Assembly (NCBI GenBank): GCA_964534705.1
Contig: CAZHPY010000004.1
Location: forward strand, 1-44,499
Length of the DNA: 44,499 nucleotides
Reading direction: 5' to 3'
Source: CAZHPY01 sp964534705
Lineage (GTDB): Bacteria > Omnitrophota > Gorgyraeia > 2-01-FULL-45-10
Shown: positions 8,941-16,830 of the stretch, one piece after another
Position numbering within the stretch: position 1 is the stretch's first letter
Layout of the letters: every line of letters starts with the position of its first letter
Made by a program: the position numbers and the translations under genes
Notes under the pieces: generated by a model
The model's input: the letters and a program-made list of their open reading frames with translations, nothing else
Databases searched by the model: none
What the model was told of the DNA's origin: nothing

Positions 8941-8989
8941 CTCCTCATATAATCTTAAAATTATATACTATCTCTTTATAGGGTGTCAA
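8941..8989 (-). promoter_or_regulatory. Sigma70-type promoter and ribosome site of ilvD
   Basis: On the minus strand TTGACA (8984-8989) is separated by 18 bp from TATAAT (8960-8965), both perfect consensus hexamers, and GAGGAG (8941-8946) follows. The transcript leader would be only about 20 bases, so there is no room for an attenuator, T-box or leader peptide. The 79-bp spacer between alr and ilvD contains nothing else that I can see. Confidence 0.85.
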
Positions 8990-9013
8990 TTGATTTAAGC
9001 AAGGCTATGCCGG

Positions 9014-10180
9014 TTATTCTGAATATATGCGGGGGACGCGGTTTGATATGCCGCAGATTAAATCGTATGCTATTGTACCTGCAAGCCGGGCCAACTTCTC
9101 TACCCGTATCTCGTGCCTGCCCTGTTTTCCTATTAAAACCACTTCATCGCCTATTTTAACGCCTTTTATATGGCCTACATCTATCATTGTCTGGTCCATT
9201 GTAACCTTGCCTACAACAGGAGCAAACTGGCCGCGGACAAGTACCTCTGCCTTATTTGATACCCCCCTGTTATAACCATCGGCATATCCTATGGGCAGCG
9301 TAGCTATTTTTGTGGGTTTCTGGGTAATAAACGTCCTGCCATAGCTTATAGACCTGCCTGGAGGGATATCTTTAATAAAAACTATCCTGGTCTTTAAAGA
9401 CATTGCCGGTTTTAATTTGATCCGTTTTGGAAAGGTATGTTTTGGGTACATCCCGTAAATAATGAGCCCTGGCCGCACAAGATTGAGATGCGACCTCTTA
9501 AAATCAACTGTAGCTATGGAATTAGCGGCATGCCGCAGCGGTATCTTTATCCAATTCTTTTCTATTGATGCGAGAAGCCTCTCGAAAGATTCTATCTGGT
9601 AATTTGTAAAGAATTCATCCCGTCCTGCGCTGGAAAAATGCGTATATATGCCTTCAAGGATGACATCCTTTACCGACAAGGCCTCTTTTACGAAAGCCAT
9701 GGCATCTTCATGCCATATGCCTATACGCCCCATGCCGGTATCTATCTTTAAATGGACCTTTATCTTTGCGGCTTGTTGCCCTTCCTGCTTTACCAATCTT
9801 TTTATTTCATTAAGTATCTCATGATTACAGAGCGTTATGGTTATATCGCGGTCCCTGGCTACCATGACTTCTTCCGGAAGAAGGGAACCTAATATCAAAA
9901 TAGGCGCTTTTATGCCATGGTCCCGCAACCTGACCGCTTCGTCCGTAGTGGCAACGCCCAGATAATTAACGCCCATACCCTCCAAAACCCTTGATATCTC
10001 TACCGTACCATGGCCATAGGCGTTCGCTTTTACTACCGCCATAAGCATGACATCTTTTCCGACAAGCCTTTTGACCTGGACATAGTTATACTCTACGGCC
10101 TTCAGATCAATACCGGCCCAAGTCGGGCGGTACCGCGCTCTTGTAATACCGTTCCTGGTTTTTACCGGAATAGCGTTCAT
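9014..10180 (-). CDS. alr: Alanine racemase
   Basis: Alr is the PLP enzyme that interconverts L- and D-alanine for peptidoglycan. The catalytic lysine is in VVKANAYGHG near residue 50. The second catalytic base, a tyrosine, is in SISYGRTF. The C-terminal beta domain shows LPIGYADGYNRG, GKVTMDQTMIDVG and ISNRVPRIY. The chosen ATG at 10180 overlaps the tsaB stop as ATGA, with AGGA just upstream. An in-frame start at 10198 would add six residues. It is the last gene of the long biosynthetic and housekeeping run before the ilvD promoter. Confidence 0.96.
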   Translation of the reverse strand: MNAIPVKTRNGITRARYRPTWAGIDLKAVEYNYVQVKRLVGKDVMLMAVVKANAYGHGTVEISRVLEGMGVNYLGVATTDEAVRLRDHGIKAPILILGSLLPEEVMVARDRDITITLCNHEILNEIKRLVKQEGQQAAKIKVHLKIDTGMGRIGIWHEDAMAFVKEALSVKDVILEGIYTHFSSAGRDEFFTNYQIESFERLLASIEKNWIKIPLRHAANSIATVDFKRSHLNLVRPGLIIYGMYPKHTFPKRIKLKPAMSLKTRIVFIKDIPPGRSISYGRTFITQKPTKIATLPIGYADGYNRGVSNKAEVLVRGQFAPVVGKVTMDQTMIDVGHIKGVKIGDEVVLIGKQGRHEIRVEKLARLAGTIAYDLICGISNRVPRIYSE

Positions 10181-10818
10181 GATCCTGTTATATCGCACTC
10201 CCTTGAATATATATACATAGGCTCGAGATCAGCGGCATCTGTAAACTTTTCCTTCTTAAAATACTCCGATGCAAGCATACCAACAGTCTCTGCCTTTGGA
10301 TGCCAGTCTTTCTTAAACTTATTTTCCTCCGTGTCCCCCAAAAATAAGACTTTATCATATTTCCTTGTTTTCTTCAATAGGTCGTCTAGAGGCAATAAAA
10401 GATATGGCGATAATTTTTTGATATTTTTCCCGTCAGACCTGTACAGGCAGGCATAAACCTTCTTTTTGCGCGCATCCAGGATAACGCATATAATGCCTTT
10501 GTCTTTTTTTGCGTTCATGGCAATAGCGTCAAGGGTAGGCACGGTTATTACCGGTTTTTTTAAAGCGTATGCCAGGCCTTTTACCACTGTAACCCCTATG
10601 CGCAGGCCCGTAAATGAACCCGGGCCTATGCTTATTGCAAAGCAATCCGTCTCTCTGATCTTCAATTTTGCCTTTTTTAACAGCTTGTCTATCATGGGCA
10701 CAAGAAGCATGGAATGCCTCATGGCCGCCTTTTTGTGGAATTTGGCGATGGCCTTGCCATCCTTTATTACTGCGAGGCTCAGGTAGTCTGTAGATGTATC
10801 GATGGCTAGAATAGTCAT
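10177..10818 (-). CDS. tsaB: tRNA threonylcarbamoyladenosine biosynthesis protein TsaB
   Basis: TsaB is a catalytically inactive ASKHA-fold partner of TsaD, needed for the t6A modification of ANN-decoding tRNAs. The 213-residue protein starts MTILAIDTSTDYLSLAVI and contains the diagnostic SIGPGSFTGLRIGVTVVKGLAYAL, then TLDAIAMNA and CVILDARKKKVYACLY. It follows tsaE (separated by a repeat array) and overlaps alr. The order thiL-tsaE-tsaB matches many Firmicutes; the acetyltransferase RimI that usually follows is absent, with alr in its place. Confidence 0.95.
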   Translation of the reverse strand: MTILAIDTSTDYLSLAVIKDGKAIAKFHKKAAMRHSMLLVPMIDKLLKKAKLKIRETDCFAISIGPGSFTGLRIGVTVVKGLAYALKKPVITVPTLDAIAMNAKKDKGIICVILDARKKKVYACLYRSDGKNIKKLSPYLLLPLDDLLKKTRKYDKVLFLGDTEENKFKKDWHPKAETVGMLASEYFKKEKFTDAADLEPMYIYSRECDITGS

Positions 10819-10836
10819 AATATTTTGGATGCGGAT

Positions 10837-10932
10837 GAGTTGTGGGTTATGGGTCGAGGGTGAGAATGGGGTTGTGTTTTAATAACTCACCCACACCCTC
10901 ACAACCCGACCCACAACTCACACCCACCCTCA
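10837..10932. repeat. 7-bp repeat arrays in opposed orientation between tsaE and tsaB
   Basis: The left part (10837-10864) has units like GAGTTGT, GGGTTAT, GGGTCGA and GGGTGAG. The right part (10884-10932) has AACTCAC, CCACACC, CTCACAA, CCCGACC, CACAACT, CACACCC and ACCCTCA. The arms are imperfect reverse complements: GAGTTGTGGG at 10837-10846 pairs with CCCACAACTC at 10910-10919, so a transcript could fold into a long hairpin. The tsaE stop codon (10930-10932) lies in the last unit. There is no U-tract, so I do not call a terminator. Confidence 0.8.
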
Positions 10933-11346
10933 TCCTATCTGTATCCTTCTTTTGGATTCTCCAATAACCTTTAGTTTGACTTCAATATATTTCTTCGGCA
11001 ATAGCTTTCTAACCTTATCAGCCCACTCGATAACCGTTACTCCGCTGCCGTAAAAATATTCTTCATAATTCATGGTATCAAAAGATGAATAGTGATCGAG
11101 CCTGTAGAGGTCAAAATGATACAGAGGGATCCTGCCCTTATATTCTTTTATAATTACAAAGGTAGGACTATTTACATAACGCGCGTTCTTTACGCCGAGC
11201 CCCTGCGCTACTCCTTTTGTAAAAACTGTTTTTCCGGAACCAAGATCCCCGATGAGCGCAACAATAGAGCCCTTTTTTATTTTCTCGCCCAGCTTCCGCC
11301 CCAGGCCCATCGTCTCTTCAACGCTATTCGATATGAAAGTTTTCAA
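10930..11346 (-). CDS. tsaE: tRNA threonylcarbamoyladenosine biosynthesis ATPase TsaE
   Basis: TsaE is the small ATPase that cycles the TsaB-TsaD complex during t6A synthesis. The 138-residue protein has the Walker A motif GDLGSGKT near residue 33, then VNSPTFVIIKEYKGRIPLYHFDLYRL and VTVIEWADKVRKLLP, all typical of the family. It overlaps thiL by four bases (ATGA type). Its stop codon falls inside the 7-bp array. Confidence 0.95.
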   Translation of the reverse strand: MKTFISNSVEETMGLGRKLGEKIKKGSIVALIGDLGSGKTVFTKGVAQGLGVKNARYVNSPTFVIIKEYKGRIPLYHFDLYRLDHYSSFDTMNYEEYFYGSGVTVIEWADKVRKLLPKKYIEVKLKVIGESKRRIQIG

Positions 11347-12254
11347 AAATGCGTATATCCTTTCACTTTTAATCCTTCTTCCTTCCCATTCTCCCTTACT
11401 ATCTTATAGCCATGTTTTCTGTCTACCACTTCGCCTATCAGCGAAATACGGGTCATGAACCTGGAAAAATTAGCCTTCAAAAGTTTTTCTGCTTCTTTCG
11501 CGGGCATTGTAAATAATAGCTCATAGTCCTCTCCGTCATAAAGGCCGTTATCCAGGCTTCTGGCATCCTTAGACAATGGGATACTTTCTTCATAGATGAA
11601 CGCGCCCGCATCGCTGGCAGTGATTATCCTGTTAAGATCAAGGGCGAGCCCATCAGATATGTCGATCATCGAATTTACCTTGAAATTATTCACTATCGTC
11701 TGGGATTCCCTGACGCGCGGCATAAAATTCAGGTGCTTTCCTTTTATAGAACCGCCCAGGGAGCCTGTCACCAGGATCATATCTCCCTTCCTGGCCGTAC
11801 TGCGCAGCGTCAGGTTCTTTTTTCTGGCCTCGCCGAGCATGGAAACATCTATAGCCATATTTTTTGATTCAGCCATGTCACCACCGACTATATTTATCCC
11901 GAATCTATCGGCTATACTCTTGAAACCTTTGCAAATGCCTTCTGCCACAGACACATCAAGCTCCGGATCGATAGCCATGGAGATCACGGTGTGCCTTGGT
12001 ATTCCCCCCATAGCCGCGATATCGCTTACGTTCCGGCCAAGGGCTTTCCAGCCTATTTGGAACGGCGTTGCCTTGCTCAGATCAAAATGAACGCCCTGCA
12101 GCAACATATCGCAGGTGAATAAGAGGTATTTATTATCAGTCCATTTCAATACCGCCGTGTCGTCCCCGCTGCCTTTTATAACAGAATGGTCCAGGCGAAA
12201 ATTTCCTGATAGTCTTTTTATAAGCTCTATTTCACCGATATCCCTGATCCGCAT
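11343..12254 (-). CDS. thiL: Thiamine-monophosphate kinase
   Basis: ThiL phosphorylates thiamine monophosphate to the active cofactor thiamine diphosphate, which IlvB in this window requires. The 303-residue protein has the PurM-like pattern: DIGEIELIKRL at the start, GSGDDTAVL, GRNVSDIAAMGGIP, INIVGGDMAES, VTGSLGGS and SMIDISDGLALDL. The ATG overlaps the mtnA end by 28 bases. The order thiL-tsaE-tsaB agrees with many other bacteria. Confidence 0.95.
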   Translation of the reverse strand: MRIRDIGEIELIKRLSGNFRLDHSVIKGSGDDTAVLKWTDNKYLLFTCDMLLQGVHFDLSKATPFQIGWKALGRNVSDIAAMGGIPRHTVISMAIDPELDVSVAEGICKGFKSIADRFGINIVGGDMAESKNMAIDVSMLGEARKKNLTLRSTARKGDMILVTGSLGGSIKGKHLNFMPRVRESQTIVNNFKVNSMIDISDGLALDLNRIITASDAGAFIYEESIPLSKDARSLDNGLYDGEDYELLFTMPAKEAEKLLKANFSRFMTRISLIGEVVDRKHGYKIVRENGKEEGLKVKGYTHF

Positions 12255-13255
12255 CTTTTAAATATCCCTCTTTCGGTTATTATAGCAGTGATCAATCCGG
12301 CCGGCGTTACATCGAAAGCCGGATTATAGACCTTTACGTTCCTCGGCGCTATCAACCTGCCTGGAATACCCCTCACCTCATCTCCGTTACGCTCCTCTAT
12401 GGGAATATCGGTACCGGTCTTAAGAGTAAGGTCAAAGGTCGATATTGGCGCAACAACATAAAATGGAATGCCGTGGTAATCCGCAAGTACGGCAAGATTA
12501 TATGTGCCTATTTTATTAGCTGTATCGCCGTTGGCCGCTATCCGGTCCGCCCCGACGAATATCATGTCGATCTTGCCTTTTGCCATCAGGCTTGCCGCCA
12601 TATTATCGCATATCAACGTCGTATCTATGCCTTCGCGCATCAATTCCCAGGTGGTAAGCCGCGCGCCCTGCAGCAATGGACGCGTCTCATCGACATATAC
12701 CTTAAAATGCTTACCCTGCCTCCTGGCTTCAAAAAGGACCCCAAGAGCTGTACCATAATCTGCCGTGGCCAGGCCTCCGGCATTACAGTGAGTTAATATG
12801 TTTGAATTCTTTTTGACAAATCCGGCGCCGAAAGCTGCCATGCGGCGGCAGCTTGACTTGTCTTCGCTTATTATGCTTATGGCCTCTTTCAACAATCTGC
12901 GTTTGATCTCTTTTACTTTTTTATCCCTGTTTTTGTAGGCGGTTTTCTTCATCCTTTCGATGGCCCAAAAAAGATTCACTGCCGTAGGCCTGGACGAGCC
13001 AAGATAATCGGCAATAATTTTAAGTTCCTTAAAAAATGTGTCGAACCGTTCTGCGGCGGAGTCCTTTGTCCCGATCACTATGCCGAGCGCTCCTGCTATC
13101 CCAATGGCCGGCGCACCGCGTATTTCCAATTTCTTAATAGCGCGCCAAAGCCGCTTCACATCATCGGTCAAGACAACCTTGAACTTATGAGGCAGCAATG
13201 TCTGATCGATAAATTTTACTTTTCCATTACTCCAAGTAATCGTCTCTACTGGCAT
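12227..13255 (-). CDS. mtnA: Methylthioribose-1-phosphate isomerase
   Basis: MtnA isomerises S-methyl-5-thioribose-1-phosphate to the ribulose form in methionine salvage. The 342-residue protein carries RGAPAIGIAGALG, the catalytic cysteine in THCNAGGLATADYGTALG, YVDETRPLLQGARLT, and the catalytic aspartate in VGADRIAANGDTANKIGTYNLA. The C-terminal part has TDIPIEERNGDEVRGI. None of the other salvage genes lies nearby, so a role in a shorter shunt cannot be excluded. The start follows GGAGTTAGGAGTAAAGGA, a purine-rich spacer that faintly resembles the 7-bp arrays. Confidence 0.94.
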   Translation of the reverse strand: MPVETITWSNGKVKFIDQTLLPHKFKVVLTDDVKRLWRAIKKLEIRGAPAIGIAGALGIVIGTKDSAAERFDTFFKELKIIADYLGSSRPTAVNLFWAIERMKKTAYKNRDKKVKEIKRRLLKEAISIISEDKSSCRRMAAFGAGFVKKNSNILTHCNAGGLATADYGTALGVLFEARRQGKHFKVYVDETRPLLQGARLTTWELMREGIDTTLICDNMAASLMAKGKIDMIFVGADRIAANGDTANKIGTYNLAVLADYHGIPFYVVAPISTFDLTLKTGTDIPIEERNGDEVRGIPGRLIAPRNVKVYNPAFDVTPAGLITAIITERGIFKRCGSGISVK

Positions 13256-13287
13256 TCCTTTACTCCTAACTCCCCGCTCTTAATTTT

Positions 13288-14391
13288 TTATCCCCATATC
13301 ATCTTAGTCAGGATATTGCGGCTTATGTGAATGGCCCTGTATGGGCACACTTCGTGACAGCATAAGCATCTTACGCATTTCTTATAATCGATATTACAAT
13401 AACCTTCCTCTATAGTTATACAGTTGACAGGGCAGGTGACCTTGCAAAGGTTGCACTTCCTGCATAACTTAGCGTCTATCTGCGGCTTGAAGCTTATAAG
13501 GGATGCGGCGGCATTTACAACGGCCTTTGGAAGTATTTTTAATGCCGTGGTCTGGGGCATTTTAAAATCTTTTGTTATAAAATCATCGATATCGTCGCCT
13601 ATGACCTGTATACGCGAGAGATCCGCCTCTCCAAGCTCCAGCCTGGACGCTTCTTTTGTAACCAATACGTCAAGCGGCTTTAAGCCGACTATTTTAGCCA
13701 GGCATGCATCTATCGCCACCGCATCCGTACCGGCCATCACTATATTCATTTTCCTTATTATACCCGCCGAAGGCCCGTCCCCTTCCATGGCAATTATACC
13801 GTCAATGATGGTGAGCCCCGGCTTCGTTATGGAATAAACCCTTGCCATCATTTTTGAAAAATCCTCTTCGCGCGGCGCGTGGGAATGGCATTCCGCTTTA
13901 TACAACCCGACGACCGCTCCAAACATATTCTTTATAGCAGCGGTTATGACCGTTATGGAATGCGTTTTAAATTTCGGGATCGATATTATAAAATCGGCAT
14001 CAAGCACGTACCGGCATACGGGAACGCCATCGACAAATCTGGACATAGTAAACTTTTTGATCGTTATGCCTTCTTCGTCAGCGACCTTTTTGACACCAGA
14101 TTTTTCCAATATTTCATCGATATTATATCCGTATCCTCCCGGTGAATCACCCAGAGAGACAATACCGCCCGCGCCCTTTACCAGGCGCGCAACAGCCCTG
14201 ATCACTTCGGGATGGGTAGTAACGGCGTCTTCGGCCTTATGCGGAGACAAAAGGTTCGGCTTCAGCAGGACCTTCATGCCCGGTTTTATGAAATTACTCA
14301 TGCCGCCAAGATTATCCACCGCTTTTTTCACGGCTTCATGGACACGGCCGGTCTCATAATCTTCGCATCTTATTAACGCAACTTTCGCCAT
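13288..14391 (-). CDS. DUF362 domain protein with C-terminal 2x[4Fe-4S] ferredoxin domain
   Basis: The function is not known. Residues 1 to about 300 match the DUF362 family: KVLLKPNLLSPHKAEDAVTTHPEVIRA, SLGDSPGGYG, FIISIPKFKTHSITVITAAIKNMFG, and IDGIIAMEGDGPSAG. The C terminus has two cluster-binding CxxCxxCxxxC(P) motifs, CRKCNLCKVTCPVNC and CVRCLCCHEVCPYRA, so two 4Fe-4S clusters and an electron-transfer role are likely. It is probably cytoplasmic, as no signal peptide is seen. The gene sits 32 bp before mtnA and 5 bp after the CPBP gene, in one transcription unit. Confidence 0.9.
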   Translation of the reverse strand: MAKVALIRCEDYETGRVHEAVKKAVDNLGGMSNFIKPGMKVLLKPNLLSPHKAEDAVTTHPEVIRAVARLVKGAGGIVSLGDSPGGYGYNIDEILEKSGVKKVADEEGITIKKFTMSRFVDGVPVCRYVLDADFIISIPKFKTHSITVITAAIKNMFGAVVGLYKAECHSHAPREEDFSKMMARVYSITKPGLTIIDGIIAMEGDGPSAGIIRKMNIVMAGTDAVAIDACLAKIVGLKPLDVLVTKEASRLELGEADLSRIQVIGDDIDDFITKDFKMPQTTALKILPKAVVNAAASLISFKPQIDAKLCRKCNLCKVTCPVNCITIEEGYCNIDYKKCVRCLCCHEVCPYRAIHISRNILTKMIWG

Positions 14392-14396
14392 CTTTA

Positions 14397-15464
14397 TTAA
14401 AATCCTACTTGTTTTACCAAAAATACAAGGGACAGCATGCTTAAATTATGGGTTATGTGCACCGTTATGGATGAAACAAGCGTTCCCGTCTTCTCATACA
14501 GATAAGCAAGAAGTATGCCCAGCGCAAATATAGGGAAGAACCCTACTATATGGGTGTGCAGGGCGGCAAAAATAGCCGCCGTGATAACCGCCGACCACAG
14601 GGCTCCCGCATATTTTTTTAAAGCGCCATACATAAACCCCCTGAAAAACAGTTCTTCGATAAAGGGCCCCAATATGGCGGCAAAAAGGCTTGAATACATA
14701 AGGAAGGCCGCGTTCTTTTCTTTCAAAAACAATTCCACTACCGGCTGCCTTTCGGGGACATACTTGGTAATATTTATTATCACCGCCGTGACTGCTAATA
14801 TAACTATCAGGACCGGTATCAGGGCTATATATCCTACCACCCCATAAAATATATTTCTTATGCAATTCTTTAGTGAAAGCCCTAATGCCCTCAGGTCCTC
14901 CTTATACTGGACTACTGTAAAGTAAATAATGAAGAACACCGCCAACAAGTCGAGTATAGAGGTATTGAATACCATCCTGAAATTGTCCGCTTTGAAGATA
15001 GGGAATATCCTGGACCATAGGGCTTCGGAAATAATTATTATATAGCCAAAAAACAAGAACAGGATCACGACCTTGCATATATCCCATATCGTCCATTTTG
15101 CGCGTGGCGGGCTTAGCGTGCGTATATCCAGTTTTTTACTCAATATCGCAGCCGAAATAATAAAATCGGCCACTATGCCCAGAAGCATAAGTGCCGCTAT
15201 AAGGAGAGTGGTTAAACTAAAAAGAACTGCGATCCGTTTATTTTTATATAAAAATTCTTCTGTATCTTTCCTGCGCGAAAAAAACTCTTTATTAAAACGT
15301 TCTGTCCTTTCAGCCATGATGGCCGTTGTGGACCTGGGTTGCTCCTTTTTAACTTTAGCGGATTTTTGAGGATAGAAAAACATTATACCGCTGAAAACCA
15401 GGACAAATATCAACAATAATATGTAAAGTCTTTCCCTATTGATGAAACTTGATATTTTATTCAT
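14397..15464 (-). CDS. CPBP-family intramembrane glutamic endopeptidase
   Basis: The protein (about 355 residues) has an N-terminal membrane anchor, a charged linker and then six or more hydrophobic helices. The C-terminal CPBP (CAAX protease/Abi) domain shows the three metal/catalytic motifs: EELFFRG (the EExxxR motif), FAALHTH (FxxxH type) and HITHNL (HxxxN). Family members process prenylated or other membrane proteins, or protect against bacteriocins; the substrate here is unknown. The ATG at 15464 overlaps the upstream stop as ATGA. The longer start at 15527 would extend 63 bases into the upstream gene. Confidence 0.88.
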   Translation of the reverse strand: MNKISSFINRERLYILLLIFVLVFSGIMFFYPQKSAKVKKEQPRSTTAIMAERTERFNKEFFSRRKDTEEFLYKNKRIAVLFSLTTLLIAALMLLGIVADFIISAAILSKKLDIRTLSPPRAKWTIWDICKVVILFLFFGYIIIISEALWSRIFPIFKADNFRMVFNTSILDLLAVFFIIYFTVVQYKEDLRALGLSLKNCIRNIFYGVVGYIALIPVLIVILAVTAVIINITKYVPERQPVVELFLKEKNAAFLMYSSLFAAILGPFIEELFFRGFMYGALKKYAGALWSAVITAAIFAALHTHIVGFFPIFALGILLAYLYEKTGTLVSSITVHITHNLSMLSLVFLVKQVGF

Positions 15465-16828
15465 CCAGTAACTCCATATTTCCTCATCCTGAAAGATGCG
15501 CCCAGTGATAACGCCAAGGTCTCGCACCCTTTCAGGTCGACCTCCGGCAGATCAAGGCAGGTTACCTCGGTTTCTATCCCTTTTTGCACGCAATCTTTAA
15601 TGAACTTAACTACCGCAGCATATGTCTTTGCCCCGAATTCAGGTTTACAGATCTTCTCATACAGGCCTTCGTTATCAGTATTCAGGCTCACCGAGACCTT
15701 ATCTATGACACCGGCAAGCTCTTTAACTACGGGCCCGTTATTTATAAGGTCTCCGTGGCCATTAGTAACAAGCCTGATCGTGGCACCCTTTGCCTTCAGG
15801 GCCTTTGCGACCGCTTTTACGGTATCTACCCTTGCCGTCGGCTCGCCATACCCGCAGAAGACTACCTCTTTATATTTTTTTGGGTCAGGCCCAACGGCCT
15901 TTAATATCTCTTCCTCTGTCGGTTCTTTGTTAAGCCTGAGATCATGCCCTTTAACAAAAGCTGTTTGGGCCCGGACGCAAAAATAGCAGTTATTCGTGCA
16001 CCTGTTCGTTATGTTCAAATAAAGAGAATCGCGTATTTCATATGCTATTTTGGACCTATCCTCATCAACGCCCAGCTTAAACAGTTTATTTGCATTATGA
16101 GTGGTTATCCTCTCTATATCGCCCTTTGTAAGGTTGGTTATCCGTGACCATTCATCGACTAAATATGTCAGATATGACGGTTCGTTGCGCTTGCCCCTCC
16201 TGCCTTCGGGCGCAAGATAAGGGGCATCCGTTTCCAGTAAAACCTTTTCTATGGGCACAGTTTTTGCCAGCTCCCTCAGGTTGCCGGCATTTTTAAATGT
16301 CAAATTGCAGGTAAATGATACGTAGAAACCCATGCCGAGACATTCATCTAAAAACTGTCTAGTACCAGAGAAGCAATGAATGACGCCCTTTAGTGCTGCG
16401 TATTCTTTTAAGATGCTCAAGGTATCGTCATCCGCCTGCCTTGAATGGATTATCAGCGGCAGCCCTGACCCCTGGGACAACCGTATAAATTTCCTAAAAA
16501 CCTCTATCTGCATGTCCTTAGGCGAAAGATTCCTGTAATAATCCAGCCCCACCTCGCCTATCGCAACGATCTTTTCTGCGGCGGCCAATGCCTTCAGCTC
16601 ATCGAATGTTTTTTCCGTAACAGTTTGGGCGTCATGCGGATGTACACCAACGGTGGCAAAAACGGCCTCATATTTTTTCGATAACTCTACGGCGCGCCGG
16701 CATCCTTCCAGGGAACTGGCCACGTTTATTACTCTTACCACGCCTTTTTCCCTGGCCCTGTCTAAAACAGCATCCCGGTCCTGATCGAAATCCTTAAAAT
16801 CAAGGTGGCAATGGGTATCTATTAACAT
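15461..16828 (-). CDS. TatD-family metal-dependent hydrolase fused to a radical SAM domain
   Basis: Residues 1 to about 253 form a complete TatD-type TIM-barrel hydrolase: MLIDTHCHLDF with H6 and H8 as metal ligands, VGVHPHDA, AIGEVGLDYYR, IIHSRQADDD, GVIHCFSG and LLETDAPYLAP. From about residue 262 a short radical SAM domain follows, with the cluster motif C277-TNN-C281-YF-C284, then VVFCGYGEPTARVD and RLVTNGHGDLIN. This pairing corresponds to the TatD-associated radical SAM family, which is also known as separate genes. The substrate is unknown. The start at 16828 gives the canonical TatD N terminus two bases after the metG stop; a 25-codon upstream extension would overlap metG and has no homology. 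Confidence 0.92.
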   Translation of the reverse strand: MLIDTHCHLDFKDFDQDRDAVLDRAREKGVVRVINVASSLEGCRRAVELSKKYEAVFATVGVHPHDAQTVTEKTFDELKALAAAEKIVAIGEVGLDYYRNLSPKDMQIEVFRKFIRLSQGSGLPLIIHSRQADDDTLSILKEYAALKGVIHCFSGTRQFLDECLGMGFYVSFTCNLTFKNAGNLRELAKTVPIEKVLLETDAPYLAPEGRRGKRNEPSYLTYLVDEWSRITNLTKGDIERITTHNANKLFKLGVDEDRSKIAYEIRDSLYLNITNRCTNNCYFCVRAQTAFVKGHDLRLNKEPTEEEILKAVGPDPKKYKEVVFCGYGEPTARVDTVKAVAKALKAKGATIRLVTNGHGDLINNGPVVKELAGVIDKVSVSLNTDNEGLYEKICKPEFGAKTYAAVVKFIKDCVQKGIETEVTCLDLPEVDLKGCETLALSLGASFRMRKYGVTG

Positions 16829-16830
16829 AA

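Noticed and set aside
10837..10932. Rho-independent terminator between tsaE and tsaB
   Set aside because: The opposed repeat arms can pair, but imperfectly, and there is no U-tract in the direction of transcription.
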